From assembly GCA_000017645.1 (NCBI GenBank), contig CP000781.1:4575501-4639500 (forward strand): DNA of 64,000 nt, given 5' to 3'. Under the pieces are notes generated by a model that saw only the letters and a list, made by a program, of their open reading frames with translations, was not told the DNA's origin and did no database searches. This document shows positions 8,574-15,947 of this stretch, one piece after another; position 1 is the first letter of the stretch; every line of letters begins with the position of its first letter. The DNA comes from Xanthobacter autotrophicus Py2 (lineage in GTDB: Bacteria > Pseudomonadota > Alphaproteobacteria > Rhizobiales > Xanthobacteraceae). A program made the position numbers and the translations under genes.

Positions 8574-9401
8574 TCACTCGCGGACGAGGGCGAGGTCGGG
8601 CGCGTCCGGGTGCTTCATGCCGACGATATGATATCCGGCGTCCACATGGTGCACTTCGCCGGTCACACCGCGCGACAAATCGGACACGAGATAGACGCCG
8701 GTGTCGCCCACCTCGTCGGTGGTGACGGTGCGGCGCAGCGGGGAATTCAGCTCGTTCCACTTGAGGATATATCGGAAATCACCGATTCCCGAGGCCGCGA
8801 GCGTCTTGATCGGGCCGGCGGAGATGGCGTTGACGCGGATCGCCTTGGGGCCGAGGTCGGCGGCCAGGTAGCGCACGCTCGCCTCCAGCGCCGCCTTGGC
8901 AACGCCCATGACGTTGTAGTGCGGCATCCACTTTTCCGCACCGTAATAGGTGAGGGTCAGCAGGGAGCCGCCGTTGGTCATCAGCTTCTCCGCCCGCTGG
9001 GCCACGGCGGTGAAGGAGTAGCAGGAGATGAACATTGTCTTGGTGAAATTGTCAGCCGAGGTGTCCACATAGCGGCCGTCCAGCTCGTCCTTGTTGGAGA
9101 AGGCGATGCAGTGGACCACGAAATCCAGCGTGCCGAAGAGCCGCTCGGTCTCGGCGAAGACGGCGTCCAGGGTCTCCGGCTCGGTCACGTCACAATGGCC
9201 GACCAGATGGCCGCCCAGCTCGGCCGCCAGCGGCTCCACCCGCTTCTTCAACGCTTCGCCCTGATAGGTGAGGGCGAGCTCGGCGCCGTGGGCACGGGCG
9301 GACTTGGCGATGCCGTAGGCGATGGATCGATTATTGGCGACACCGAGAATCAGCCCGCGCTTGCCCTTCAGGAGACCGCTCGCGAAACCGTCCGTCGCCA
9401 T
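8574..9401 (-). CDS. fabI: Enoyl-[acyl-carrier-protein] reductase (NADH), FabI
   Basis: A 275-residue short-chain reductase that carries out the last reduction of each fatty-acid elongation cycle. Visible are the cofactor-binding start 'GKRGLILGVANNRSIAYGIA', the FabI-type 'VHCIAFSNKDEL' and the catalytic pair Tyr-x6-Lys in 'YNVMGVAKAALEAS' preceded by 'LTYYGAEKWM'. 'SAGPIKTLAASGI' forms the substrate-binding loop targeted by triclosan-type inhibitors in other FabI enzymes. Start 9401 ('MATDGFASGLL') is chosen over the in-frame 9464, because the extra residues are atypical. First gene of a likely fabI-secreted protein-phosphatase run. Confidence 0.96.
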   Translation of the reverse strand: MATDGFASGLLKGKRGLILGVANNRSIAYGIAKSARAHGAELALTYQGEALKKRVEPLAAELGGHLVGHCDVTEPETLDAVFAETERLFGTLDFVVHCIAFSNKDELDGRYVDTSADNFTKTMFISCYSFTAVAQRAEKLMTNGGSLLTLTYYGAEKWMPHYNVMGVAKAALEASVRYLAADLGPKAIRVNAISAGPIKTLAASGIGDFRYILKWNELNSPLRRTVTTDEVGDTGVYLVSDLSRGVTGEVHHVDAGYHIVGMKHPDAPDLALVRE

Positions 9402-9570
9402 TGACCCAACTCCACATGCTTCAAGCCATTGATGCCCCATGGCGCGGGCAAAGGCACACTCCATGGGGCGCGCTTCCTATGGCATGGGGCCATCCACCGT
9501 TCAAGCGAGGCTGGCGCACTCTGCCTCTTGCGCCGCGCAATAGGGGGCGCTATACGCAGCGCCTCTGGAT

Positions 9571-9647
9571 CGGAGTGTAGCGCAGTCTGGTAGCGCACCA
9601 CGTTCGGGACGTGGGGGTCGCAGGTTCAAATCCTGCCACTCCGACCA
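9571..9647 (+). tRNA. tRNA-Pro (anticodon CGG)
   Basis: A complete 77-base cloverleaf: acceptor CGGAGTG pairs with CACTCCG, the anticodon stem CCACG/CGTGG encloses loop TTCGGGA with anticodon CGG, the T-arm contains GGTTCAAATCC, and CCA is encoded at 9645-9647. Reads CCG proline codons. Confidence 0.97.
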
Positions 9648-9987
9648 GCTGATCGATTGGCTCGGAACACTGGTTCCGCCGTCGTTCAACCCACGTCATC
9701 CCCTTGCTGTAGTGATTTGCTGCCGCGATGCAGCCAAAGGCACGGGCCCATTGCGTCCTTGCGTCGTGGCTTGCCCGTTGTGCCGGGGCGTCATCCGCCA
9801 TCGACGGCCCGCAGGATGGGAGCAGCTTCCGCGAATCGGGCAGGAGGGATCGCCGGATTTCCCCACCGAATCGTCACGCTGCCTCTACCCGACAATGCGA
9901 ATCGCCGCCGGATTGTGCCCTCGTCCACGGATGCGATCGACTCGGTCCGCGGAACCCGGCTTCACCCCTGCGGCGCAGGGATGCTGC
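9648..9987. other. Intergenic region without recognisable gene
   Basis: 340 bases between tRNA-Pro and the end of the MFS gene. No open frame with protein-like composition, no repeat of the tRNA 3' end and no convincing hairpin was seen. Confidence 0.6.
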
Positions 9988-11166
9988 TCAGGTCGTTCCC
10001 TTCAGCCGCCACGCGGCAAGGGCAAATCCGGCGCAGGCCAGCGTTGCAAAGATGGCGAGGCCGTGGGGGTGGGCCTGCATGGCGAAGCCGGCACCCAGCG
10101 GCCCCACCAGCGCGCCCAGTCCCCAGAACAGGCCCGACACCGCATAGATGCCCACCAGGTCGCCGCCCTTGAAGCGGCTGCCCACCAGCGTGATCATGAT
10201 AGTGTAGATGCCCACGAAGGCGCCGCCCCACGCGAACAGCAAAGCATAGGTGGCGACCGTGCTGCCAAGGGCGAGCGGCCACACCGCCGCGCCCACAGCC
10301 GAAAGCGCGGCCAGCGTTATGACGAGGTGGCGCCGGTCCATCTTGTCGCCCAGCCAGCCGATGGGCAGCTGGAGCACGATGGCCCCGATCATCATCACCG
10401 ACATCAGGCGGGTGGCGTGTTCCTCGGCCCAGCCGAGGCTCACGGCATAGAGGGCGAGGAAGGAGAGGCCGGCCGTCTCGATGGCGGCGTTGAGCAGGGT
10501 CGCGCTCAGGGCGAGGGGGGCGAGGCGCACGAAGCGCACGGGATTGCCCACCGTCGGCTCGTCGAAATGGGGCGCGACCACGCGTGGCGAGGCGACGAAC
10601 AGTGCGGCGAGCAGCGCGATGCCGGCCCCGGTCACATAGGGCAGCGCGCCGGCCGTGCCCACCAGCGAGAGGATGATGGGCCCCAGCGCCAGCCCCACCG
10701 AGAGCGCGGCGGTATAGGCCGCCATGGAGCGGGCGCGGGTGGCCTCGGTGGAGAGGGCGTTGATCCAGGTCTCGGAGGTCACGAACAGCGCTTCCGCCGC
10801 CATGCCGAGGAACAGGCGCAGCACGAACCACGCGGCCAGCATGGGCAGCAGCGGAAAGGCGATGAGCGCCACCGCCGAAATGGCGATGGAGAGGAAGATG
10901 AGCTTGCGCGGCCCCAGCATCGCCACCAGCCGGGGCAGCACCACGGCGGTGACCAGGACGCCCACCGCATGCATGGCCGCATTGGCCCCGATGACGGCCT
11001 CGCTGAGGCCGCGGGCGGCAAGGTCGAAGGCGATGAGCGGCGCCGTCAGCGAATAAGTGAGGCCGAACACCATGGCGGTGGCAATGACCGCGCCGCGGGC
11101 GAGCACGCTGGCCCGGCCCTCGGCGAGGGCTTCCGTGGTGGTGGACGGGGCGACCTGCTCGCTCAT
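9988..11166 (-). CDS. MFS transporter (YcaD-like)
   Basis: A 392-residue major facilitator protein with about twelve hydrophobic segments. It starts 'MSEQVAPSTTTEALAEG' at 11166, and the start overlaps the stop of the upstream gene (ATGA), so translation is probably coupled. Motifs include 'GWLGDKMDRRHLV', the cytoplasmic loop-type G-x-x-x-D-R/K-x-G-R motif at the start of the second half, and 'SETWINALSTEATRARSMAAY' in the first half, resembling the YcaD/UMF group. Substrate unknown. The frame is open far upstream, but that region encodes the C-terminus of the neighbour in another frame. Confidence 0.88.
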   Translation of the reverse strand: MSEQVAPSTTTEALAEGRASVLARGAVIATAMVFGLTYSLTAPLIAFDLAARGLSEAVIGANAAMHAVGVLVTAVVLPRLVAMLGPRKLIFLSIAISAVALIAFPLLPMLAAWFVLRLFLGMAAEALFVTSETWINALSTEATRARSMAAYTAALSVGLALGPIILSLVGTAGALPYVTGAGIALLAALFVASPRVVAPHFDEPTVGNPVRFVRLAPLALSATLLNAAIETAGLSFLALYAVSLGWAEEHATRLMSVMMIGAIVLQLPIGWLGDKMDRRHLVITLAALSAVGAAVWPLALGSTVATYALLFAWGGAFVGIYTIMITLVGSRFKGGDLVGIYAVSGLFWGLGALVGPLGAGFAMQAHPHGLAIFATLACAGFALAAWRLKGTT

Positions 11167-12521
11167 GGTTCGCTCACGCTCGTCCGCGCGGCGGCGGTGC
11201 CGGCCGGGGCGGGATGGGGGCGGCTGAAGCGCTTCACGAAGTCCCTCAGCCGCGCCGCGAACGGCGGTGGGGCCGGCTCGATGATGCGCTTCAGGGTGCT
11301 GGCGTAGTCGAGCACCAGGCCCGGGGTCCAACTCATGGCCTCGGCGCGCGAGCGGATATAGGCACCCGCCCATACGTCCGGATTAGCCAAAAGCGTCGCG
11401 ACCCGCAGCCACGGCATGCGCGAGGCGAGCACGCCTTCGAGCGCGGAATCGAGGGCCGCCGCCACCACCACCGAGCAGTTGCGGTTGGTGAGGTTATAGG
11501 TGTCGTCCTGCCGGTAGCCGGCCCAGAAGGCGCGCAGGCGCCGGGCGTCGAAGCGGGTGAATTCCACCCGCGCGTCGGCTTCGCACCAGCTCGCCGCCTC
11601 ATAGGCGTAGGAGGGCTGGAAGCGGCCCTTCACGTCGTTCTCGGCGGTGGCGCGCAGGATGCGGGCGAACTCCTCCGGCGGGTGCTCGATCTCGTCCGCC
11701 GGATAGTGGCTGATATAGAGGTCCGGCTTCAGCTCCAGCGCGGTATGGCCGGTGGAAATGGCGCCGGTGCGGTCCACGGCGGCGATGTAGCGGTCGATGA
11801 GGGGCCGGTGGCCGGGCACGTCCGCGGAGCCCACGGGGGTCCAGACATGCACCGTCATGGGGCCGTCGGACGGCGGCAGCGGGCCGTTCTCGTCCACGAT
11901 CACCGGCGCGTTGTCATACCAGTTGCGCCCACCGAACAGCGGCAGGGCGAGGATCGCCACCTCGGCGAGATGGGCACGCAGCATCAGGCTCGCGCGCATC
12001 AGGATCCAGCCGGACATGAGCAGCAGGAGGGCGATGCACAGCGGCACCTTGATCTCGTGGGACAATGGCCAGTGGCTGGCGATGATCGCCGCCAGCATGA
12101 TCTCCACGACGCCCACCGCAACCGTCGCCCGCCACAGGCGGAAGCGCACCACCAGGGCGGTGGCGATGCGCGCCACGCCGTCGATCAGGAAGGCGGCGCC
12201 GAACAGCAGCGACAGCGCCATGCCGTTGCGGTCCGGATAATCCAGGATGAAGACGCCCACGAAGACAAGGGCGCCGGCGCGTGCGAGGCACAGCGCCCGG
12301 CTCTGCGCCCCGCGCAGGGCGAAGACGGCGAGCAGGCTGAGCAGGCCCTCCAGCACGAACACGCCGCCGAATACCTGCGTCGCCACCGACATGGTGCCGT
12401 CCATGGCATCCAGCAGGATCAGGCAGGCGACACCGATGAAGGTGAGGGCGAGCACCAGCAGCACCCACCAGCGGTCACGCAGGGCTCGGGCTCCCACCAG
12501 GATGAACGCAAGCTGGACCAT
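11163..12521 (-). CDS. HdeD-like membrane protein fused to a putative papain-like C-terminal domain
   Basis: A 452-residue protein. Residues 1-195 hold about six hydrophobic segments in the paired pattern of HdeD/DUF308 proteins ('ATQVFGGVFVLEGLLSLLAV', 'LFGAAFLIDGVARIATALVV'). After a linker, residues about 205-400 are soluble. They contain 'AISTGHTALEL' (His259) and 'NLTNRNCSVVVAAALDSAL' (Cys349), the His-before-Cys order and 'NC' motif of permuted papain folds such as LRAT and PPPDE proteins. The reaction, if any, is unknown: it could be a thiol peptidase, amidase or acyltransferase. Coupled by an ATGA overlap to the MFS gene. The HdeD part is fairly sure; the papain-like part is inference. 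Confidence 0.72.
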   Translation of the reverse strand: MVQLAFILVGARALRDRWWVLLVLALTFIGVACLILLDAMDGTMSVATQVFGGVFVLEGLLSLLAVFALRGAQSRALCLARAGALVFVGVFILDYPDRNGMALSLLFGAAFLIDGVARIATALVVRFRLWRATVAVGVVEIMLAAIIASHWPLSHEIKVPLCIALLLLMSGWILMRASLMLRAHLAEVAILALPLFGGRNWYDNAPVIVDENGPLPPSDGPMTVHVWTPVGSADVPGHRPLIDRYIAAVDRTGAISTGHTALELKPDLYISHYPADEIEHPPEEFARILRATAENDVKGRFQPSYAYEAASWCEADARVEFTRFDARRLRAFWAGYRQDDTYNLTNRNCSVVVAAALDSALEGVLASRMPWLRVATLLANPDVWAGAYIRSRAEAMSWTPGLVLDYASTLKRIIEPAPPPFAARLRDFVKRFSRPHPAPAGTAAARTSVSEP

Positions 12522-12839
12522 GAAGGACGGGCTTCACTCAGGAGAAAATCCCGGACTGAACCGGCCCGGGGCGCGACACGTTCGCATCGAAAAGGAGAAG
12601 GTGATTCCCGCCTGAAAGGAAAGCGCTTCCACTCCCGCCCAGACGAAGGACAACCCAAGGTCAGGCCGGCACCATGGGGCCGTCGCTCCCGCCGATGCAA
12701 GAGGCGGCACAGGAGGGGGCGATGCAGAGGGATGGGCCGCATCGGGCGACAGCCGCGCGGGCAGGGGTTAGGATACGCTCGGAACCCTCGGGGCACCTGG
12801 ACGGTTGGCCTTCGAGACCTCGCGGACACGGAGACTAAA
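12522..12839. other. Intergenic region upstream of the Nif11-like gene
   Basis: 318 bases between divergent genes, expected to hold both promoters. I see no protein-like frame and no clear hairpin. The 3' end carries the ribosome site GGAG for the small gene. Confidence 0.5.
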
Positions 12840-13088
12840 ATGACCAATCCCCACATGGATCGCCTGAAGGCCGATGCATCGGGCAACACCGCGCTGAGTG
12901 CGGTCCTGGCCGACGCGGTCGGCGGGTTTTCCAATCCGGCGGATGCGGTGGGCTTCCTCGCCTCGCGCGGTTTCGAGGTAACGGCCTCGGACCTGGCGGA
13001 TGCGGCGGCGGAGTCCGATGAGGCACCCGCCGCGGATGGTGAGGAGGGCGGCTATGGCGCGCTCATGGAGTTCATGCGCCGAAACTGA
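12840..13088 (+). CDS. Nif11-like small protein
   Basis: An 82-residue protein from the ATG at 12840, with GGAG seven bases upstream. Residues 5-57 follow the Nif11 / nitrile-hydratase-like leader pattern: helical 'MDRLKADASGNTALSAVL', then 'SNPADAVGFLASRGFEVTAS' (the family's 'ak..GF.ft..dl'), then an acidic Ala-rich helix. The tail has a Gly-Gly in 'DGEEGGYGALMEFMRRN'. Nif11 proteins are found in nitrogen-fixing bacteria and as leaders of modified peptides. Here the sequence after Gly-Gly has no Cys, Ser or Thr and no modification enzyme is nearby, so a peptide-natural-product role is not supported. Lies 9 bases from the convergent end of mgtE. Confidence 0.75.
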   Translation: MTNPHMDRLKADASGNTALSAVLADAVGGFSNPADAVGFLASRGFEVTASDLADAAAESDEAPAADGEEGGYGALMEFMRRN

Positions 13089-13097
13089 GCGCCGTGG

Positions 13098-14462
13098 TCA
13101 CAGAATGGTGCCGTGCAGGAACAGCCACGCCACCGAGAAATAGATGACGATGCCGGTCACATCCACCAGGGTGGCGATGAACGGCGCCGAGGCCGAGGCC
13201 GGATCGAAACCCAGCCGTTTCAAGGCGAACGGCAGCAGCGAGCCGGCCATGGAGCCAAAGGTGACGATGCCGACCAGCGCGGCGCCGATGGTGACGGCAA
13301 GCAGCTTCCAGTGCTCGCCATAATCGAAGATGCCGGCTTCCTGCCAGACCACGATGCGCACGATGCCGATGACGCCGAGGATGGCGCCGAGCACGAGACC
13401 CGTCGGGAACTCGCGGAGCGCCACCCGCCACCAGTCCCGCAGGCGCACCTCGTGCAGGGCCAGCGCGCGGATGATGAGGGAGGTGGCCTGCGAGCCGGAA
13501 TTGCCGCCCGAGCTCATCACGAGTGGGATGAACAGGGCGAGCACGATGGCCTTCTCCAGCTCGTCCGCATAGACCTGCATGGCGCTGGTGGTGAGCATCT
13601 CCGACAGGAACAGCACGCACAGCCAGCCGCCGCGCTTCTTGATCATCTCGAAGAAGGAGATGTCGAGATAGGGCGCGTCGATGGCCTCCATGCCGCCCAT
13701 GCGCTGCACGTCCTCGGTCTGCTCCTCGATCATGGCGTCGATCACGTCGTCCACCGTCACGATGCCGAGCACGTGGCCGGTGGAGTCGACCACAGGTACC
13801 GCAAGGAAGTCGTACTTGGAGATGATCCGCGCAACCTCCTCCTGCGCCATGGTGGGAGGAACGGTGATCGGCGCGTAGGGATTGGCCACCGACCCGATGG
13901 GCGCCTCCGGCGCGCCGAAAATCAGGCGGCGCAGGGAGACGGTGTTGACCAGACGTTTGGTATCCGGGGTCAGGACATAGATGGCGTAGACGGTCTCGCG
14001 GCTGTGCTCCACCTCGCGGATGTGGGCGAGGGTCTGCCCCACGGTCCAGTTCGAGGGCACGCTGACGAACTCGGTGGTCATGAGCGCCCCGGCGGAGCCA
14101 TCGGGATAGGTGAGCAGGTGGTCGATGCCGCGACGGGTTTCCGGCGTCAGGGCTTCGCGCAGACGGCTCTTGGACGGCTCCTCGATCCAGCGCAGCACAT
14201 CAGAGGCGCGGTCGGCGGACATGCCTTCCAGCAGGGCGACGGCCTTGTCCTGGGGCAACGCTTCGATGACTTCGCAGGCGTCCTGGAACTGGGGCTGGTC
14301 CAGCACCTCCACCGCCCATTGCAGGGGCATGTGGCCGACCAGCTCCGTGGCTTCCTCGGCGGTCTTGCCGTTCAGGAATTCAACGATGTCGGCCACATGT
14401 TCATGCCCGAGGCGGGCGGCAATGGTGGCCTTGTCCAGATCCTGCGTCGCGACGATGTTCAT
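13098..14462 (-). CDS. mgtE: MgtE-type magnesium transporter
   Basis: A 454-residue protein with the MgtE order: a cytosolic helical N-domain (residues 1-125), a CBS pair (about 130-255, 'LIFGAPEAPIGSVANP' and 'VVDSTGHVLGIVTVDDVIDAM') and a C-terminal membrane domain with five segments. The latter contains 'PLVMSSGGNSGSQATSL', the conserved pore-region motif of the family. It imports Mg2+ (also Co2+), gated by Mg2+ binding to the cytosolic domains. No M-box or other magnesium riboswitch was recognised in the 147 bases upstream. Confidence 0.95.
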   Translation of the reverse strand: MNIVATQDLDKATIAARLGHEHVADIVEFLNGKTAEEATELVGHMPLQWAVEVLDQPQFQDACEVIEALPQDKAVALLEGMSADRASDVLRWIEEPSKSRLREALTPETRRGIDHLLTYPDGSAGALMTTEFVSVPSNWTVGQTLAHIREVEHSRETVYAIYVLTPDTKRLVNTVSLRRLIFGAPEAPIGSVANPYAPITVPPTMAQEEVARIISKYDFLAVPVVDSTGHVLGIVTVDDVIDAMIEEQTEDVQRMGGMEAIDAPYLDISFFEMIKKRGGWLCVLFLSEMLTTSAMQVYADELEKAIVLALFIPLVMSSGGNSGSQATSLIIRALALHEVRLRDWWRVALREFPTGLVLGAILGVIGIVRIVVWQEAGIFDYGEHWKLLAVTIGAALVGIVTFGSMAGSLLPFALKRLGFDPASASAPFIATLVDVTGIVIYFSVAWLFLHGTIL

Positions 14463-14609
14463 ACGTGCCTCTCCGCCCCAGCTGCGGTTCCGGTGGCGCT
14501 CGCCTCGACCGGGTCCGTGCCCACGTAGCGAACCTGTCCTTCAACGAAATGACATATGGGCGTCCATTGGGCGTCGCGCGGGCGCGAGCCCGACTCGCCT
14601 GTGGACGGG

Positions 14610-15221
14610 TCAGACGGCCTTGAAGGTGCCGTCGTCGTCGAGCAGCTCCAGCTGGCCGGTGGCAACGCCGAAATAGGCGCCGTGCAGCTGCAGCTCGCCG
14701 GCGCTGATGCGCTCCGCGACCCACGGAAAGCCGGCGAGGTTCGCCAGGGAGAGCTTGACGCAGCACTGCTCGCAGAAGCGCTGGCGCTGGTCGATGGGAA
14801 GGCTGGCATCCTCGGCCATGAGGCGGGCGGGCTCGGCGATCTTCATCCAGCCGGCCACGAAGTCCTCGGCGCCGGGCGGGGCACCCTCCAGCAGGGCGTG
14901 GACGCCGCCGCACTGGGCGTGGCCCATCACGATCACGTCCCGCACCTTGAGCACGCGCACCGCGAATTCGATGGCCGCCGACGTGCCGTGGTAATTGGTG
15001 TCCGGCAGGAACGGCGGCACCAGATTGGCGACGTTGCGGACCACGAACATCTGGCCCGGCCCGGCGTCGAAGATCATCTGCGGATCGACGCGGCTGTCCG
15101 AACAGGCAATGACTAGGGTCTCGGGTTTCTGGCCCCGCGCCGCGAGCCGCTCGAAGAGCTGCTTGCGCTCCGGCCATGCCACTTCACGGAATCTCCTGTA
15201 GCCCGAGATCAGATCATCCAC
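14610..15221 (-). CDS. Beta-class carbonic anhydrase
   Basis: A 203-residue enzyme interconverting CO2 and bicarbonate. Zinc ligands are visible as Cys40 in 'ACSDSRVDP', His101 and Cys104 in 'GHAQCGGV', with the Asp42-Arg44 dyad beside Cys40. 'VRNVANLVPPF' and 'GTSAAIEFAV' are family motifs. The start is taken as GTG at 15221 because a strong ribosome site (GGGAGAG) lies five bases before it; the open frame reaches 15377, but the extra 52 residues are unlike the family. It lies 147 bases upstream of mgtE in the same direction. Length is normal for the class. Confidence 0.93.
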   Translation of the reverse strand: MDDLISGYRRFREVAWPERKQLFERLAARGQKPETLVIACSDSRVDPQMIFDAGPGQMFVVRNVANLVPPFLPDTNYHGTSAAIEFAVRVLKVRDVIVMGHAQCGGVHALLEGAPPGAEDFVAGWMKIAEPARLMAEDASLPIDQRQRFCEQCCVKLSLANLAGFPWVAERISAGELQLHGAYFGVATGQLELLDDDGTFKAV

Positions 15222-15451
15222 GCGCGCTCTCCCGTCCAGTCTGCTCAGGGCACGGAAGTCTGAGCGCGACGGCCGAGTCAAGCCCGCCAAATTGCCTCTC
15301 CCCGTCCGCCGCTGCGGCAGGCCTGTCACGGGACCGGTATCCGGGCGCCCTGTGCCGGGGTTGATGAAGGCCTCCATCCAGCCCGTGGAACCCGAAATGC
15401 TGCAGCCACGTTACTTGATCACGAAGTCAATCTTAACGAAGGGGAAAGGTC

Positions 15452-15529
15452 ATGCGCGGGATCTTGCTTTGGATCATGGGCGTTCCTGTTTCAGTCATCA
15501 TCCTGCTTTACCTGTTTCACTTCCTGTGA
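15452..15529 (+). CDS. 25-residue membrane peptide
   Basis: A small frame with the strong ribosome site GGGGAAAGG ending two bases before the ATG. It encodes 25 residues starting 'MRGILLWIMGVPVSVIILLY' and ending 'LFHFL': one positive charge at the N-terminus, then a single hydrophobic span, the features of a tail-less single-pass inner-membrane peptide. Similar very short proteins of unknown role occur in Hyphomicrobiales, as far as I recall. It is divergent from the carbonic anhydrase gene and precedes the urea operon by about 420 bases. Function unknown. Confidence 0.6.
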   Translation: MRGILLWIMGVPVSVIILLYLFHFL

Positions 15530-15880
15530 CGGGTGGGATGACGGTGCGGGGGCGAAGCGCATTGACGAAACGCGGGACCGGCGCCGCCAAGCCCGGGCGG
15601 TCCGAGCGCTCATGTCTGCCCTCAAAATAGGCAAATCAAATGGATTGTGTGCGGTGGCGCACTCCGTAATTTTGCGGAGTGCGGCGTCGCGGCGGAGTCG
15701 AATCTGGCGCCGGGCCGGACCCGTCATGCGGCTTTTGCCTAGATTGAATGCAGGGCCACAATCGTTCTGTGCCTAGTTTATGGACGTATCGCCTCTTTCG
15801 AGGCTGCCCCGCCAGCTTTGGTCATGATTCCGTCGCTCGGACGCGTAGGTAACGGGCAGATCGCGAGACCGTAGAAGCCT
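15530..15880. other. Non-coding upstream region of the urea operon
   Basis: About 350 bases between the 25-residue peptide gene and the sigma-54 promoter. Apart from the inverted repeat at 15658-15683 it holds no protein-like frame. It is the place to look for enhancer (NtrC-type) sites. Confidence 0.5.
15658..15683. repeat. Perfect inverted repeat upstream of urtA
   Basis: CGCACTCCG (15658-15666) and CGGAGTGCG (15675-15683) form a 9-bp stem around an 8-base AT-rich loop. It could terminate transcription from the small-peptide gene (no T-run follows) or be a binding site about 200 bases upstream of the sigma-54 promoter. Its spacing does not match the usual NtrC site. Confidence 0.45.
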
Positions 15881-15896
15881 TGGCACGCGCCTTGCT
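15881..15896 (+). promoter_or_regulatory. Sigma-54 (RpoN) promoter of the urea operon
   Basis: TGGCACGCGCCTTGCT matches the sigma-54 consensus TGGCAC-N5-TTGCW exactly, with GG at 15882-15883 and GC at 15894-15895, ten bases between them. Transcription should start near 15907, about 40 bases before the urtA ATG. RpoN promoters need an enhancer-binding protein; for urea uptake under nitrogen limitation NtrC is the expected one (inference). No convincing NtrC site was found by eye upstream. Confidence 0.85.
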
Positions 15897-15947
15897 GACA
15901 GATCCCCTGGCAGGCCCGATGGGCCGTCGCAACAGGGGAGAGAGCGC

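Noticed and set aside
9501..9801. Open frames on the minus strand across tRNA-Pro with 'GFEPATPTSRTW'-like sequence
   Set aside because: This is the well-known false protein produced by reading the antisense of a tRNA gene; no ribosome site and no independent composition.
14463..14609. M-box magnesium riboswitch upstream of mgtE
   Set aside because: Leader is short and none of the conserved M-box elements is recognisable.
15491..15727. 78-codon frame on the minus strand upstream of urtA
   Set aside because: Overlaps the 25-residue peptide gene and the inverted repeat; Arg/Ser/Pro-rich without ribosome site.
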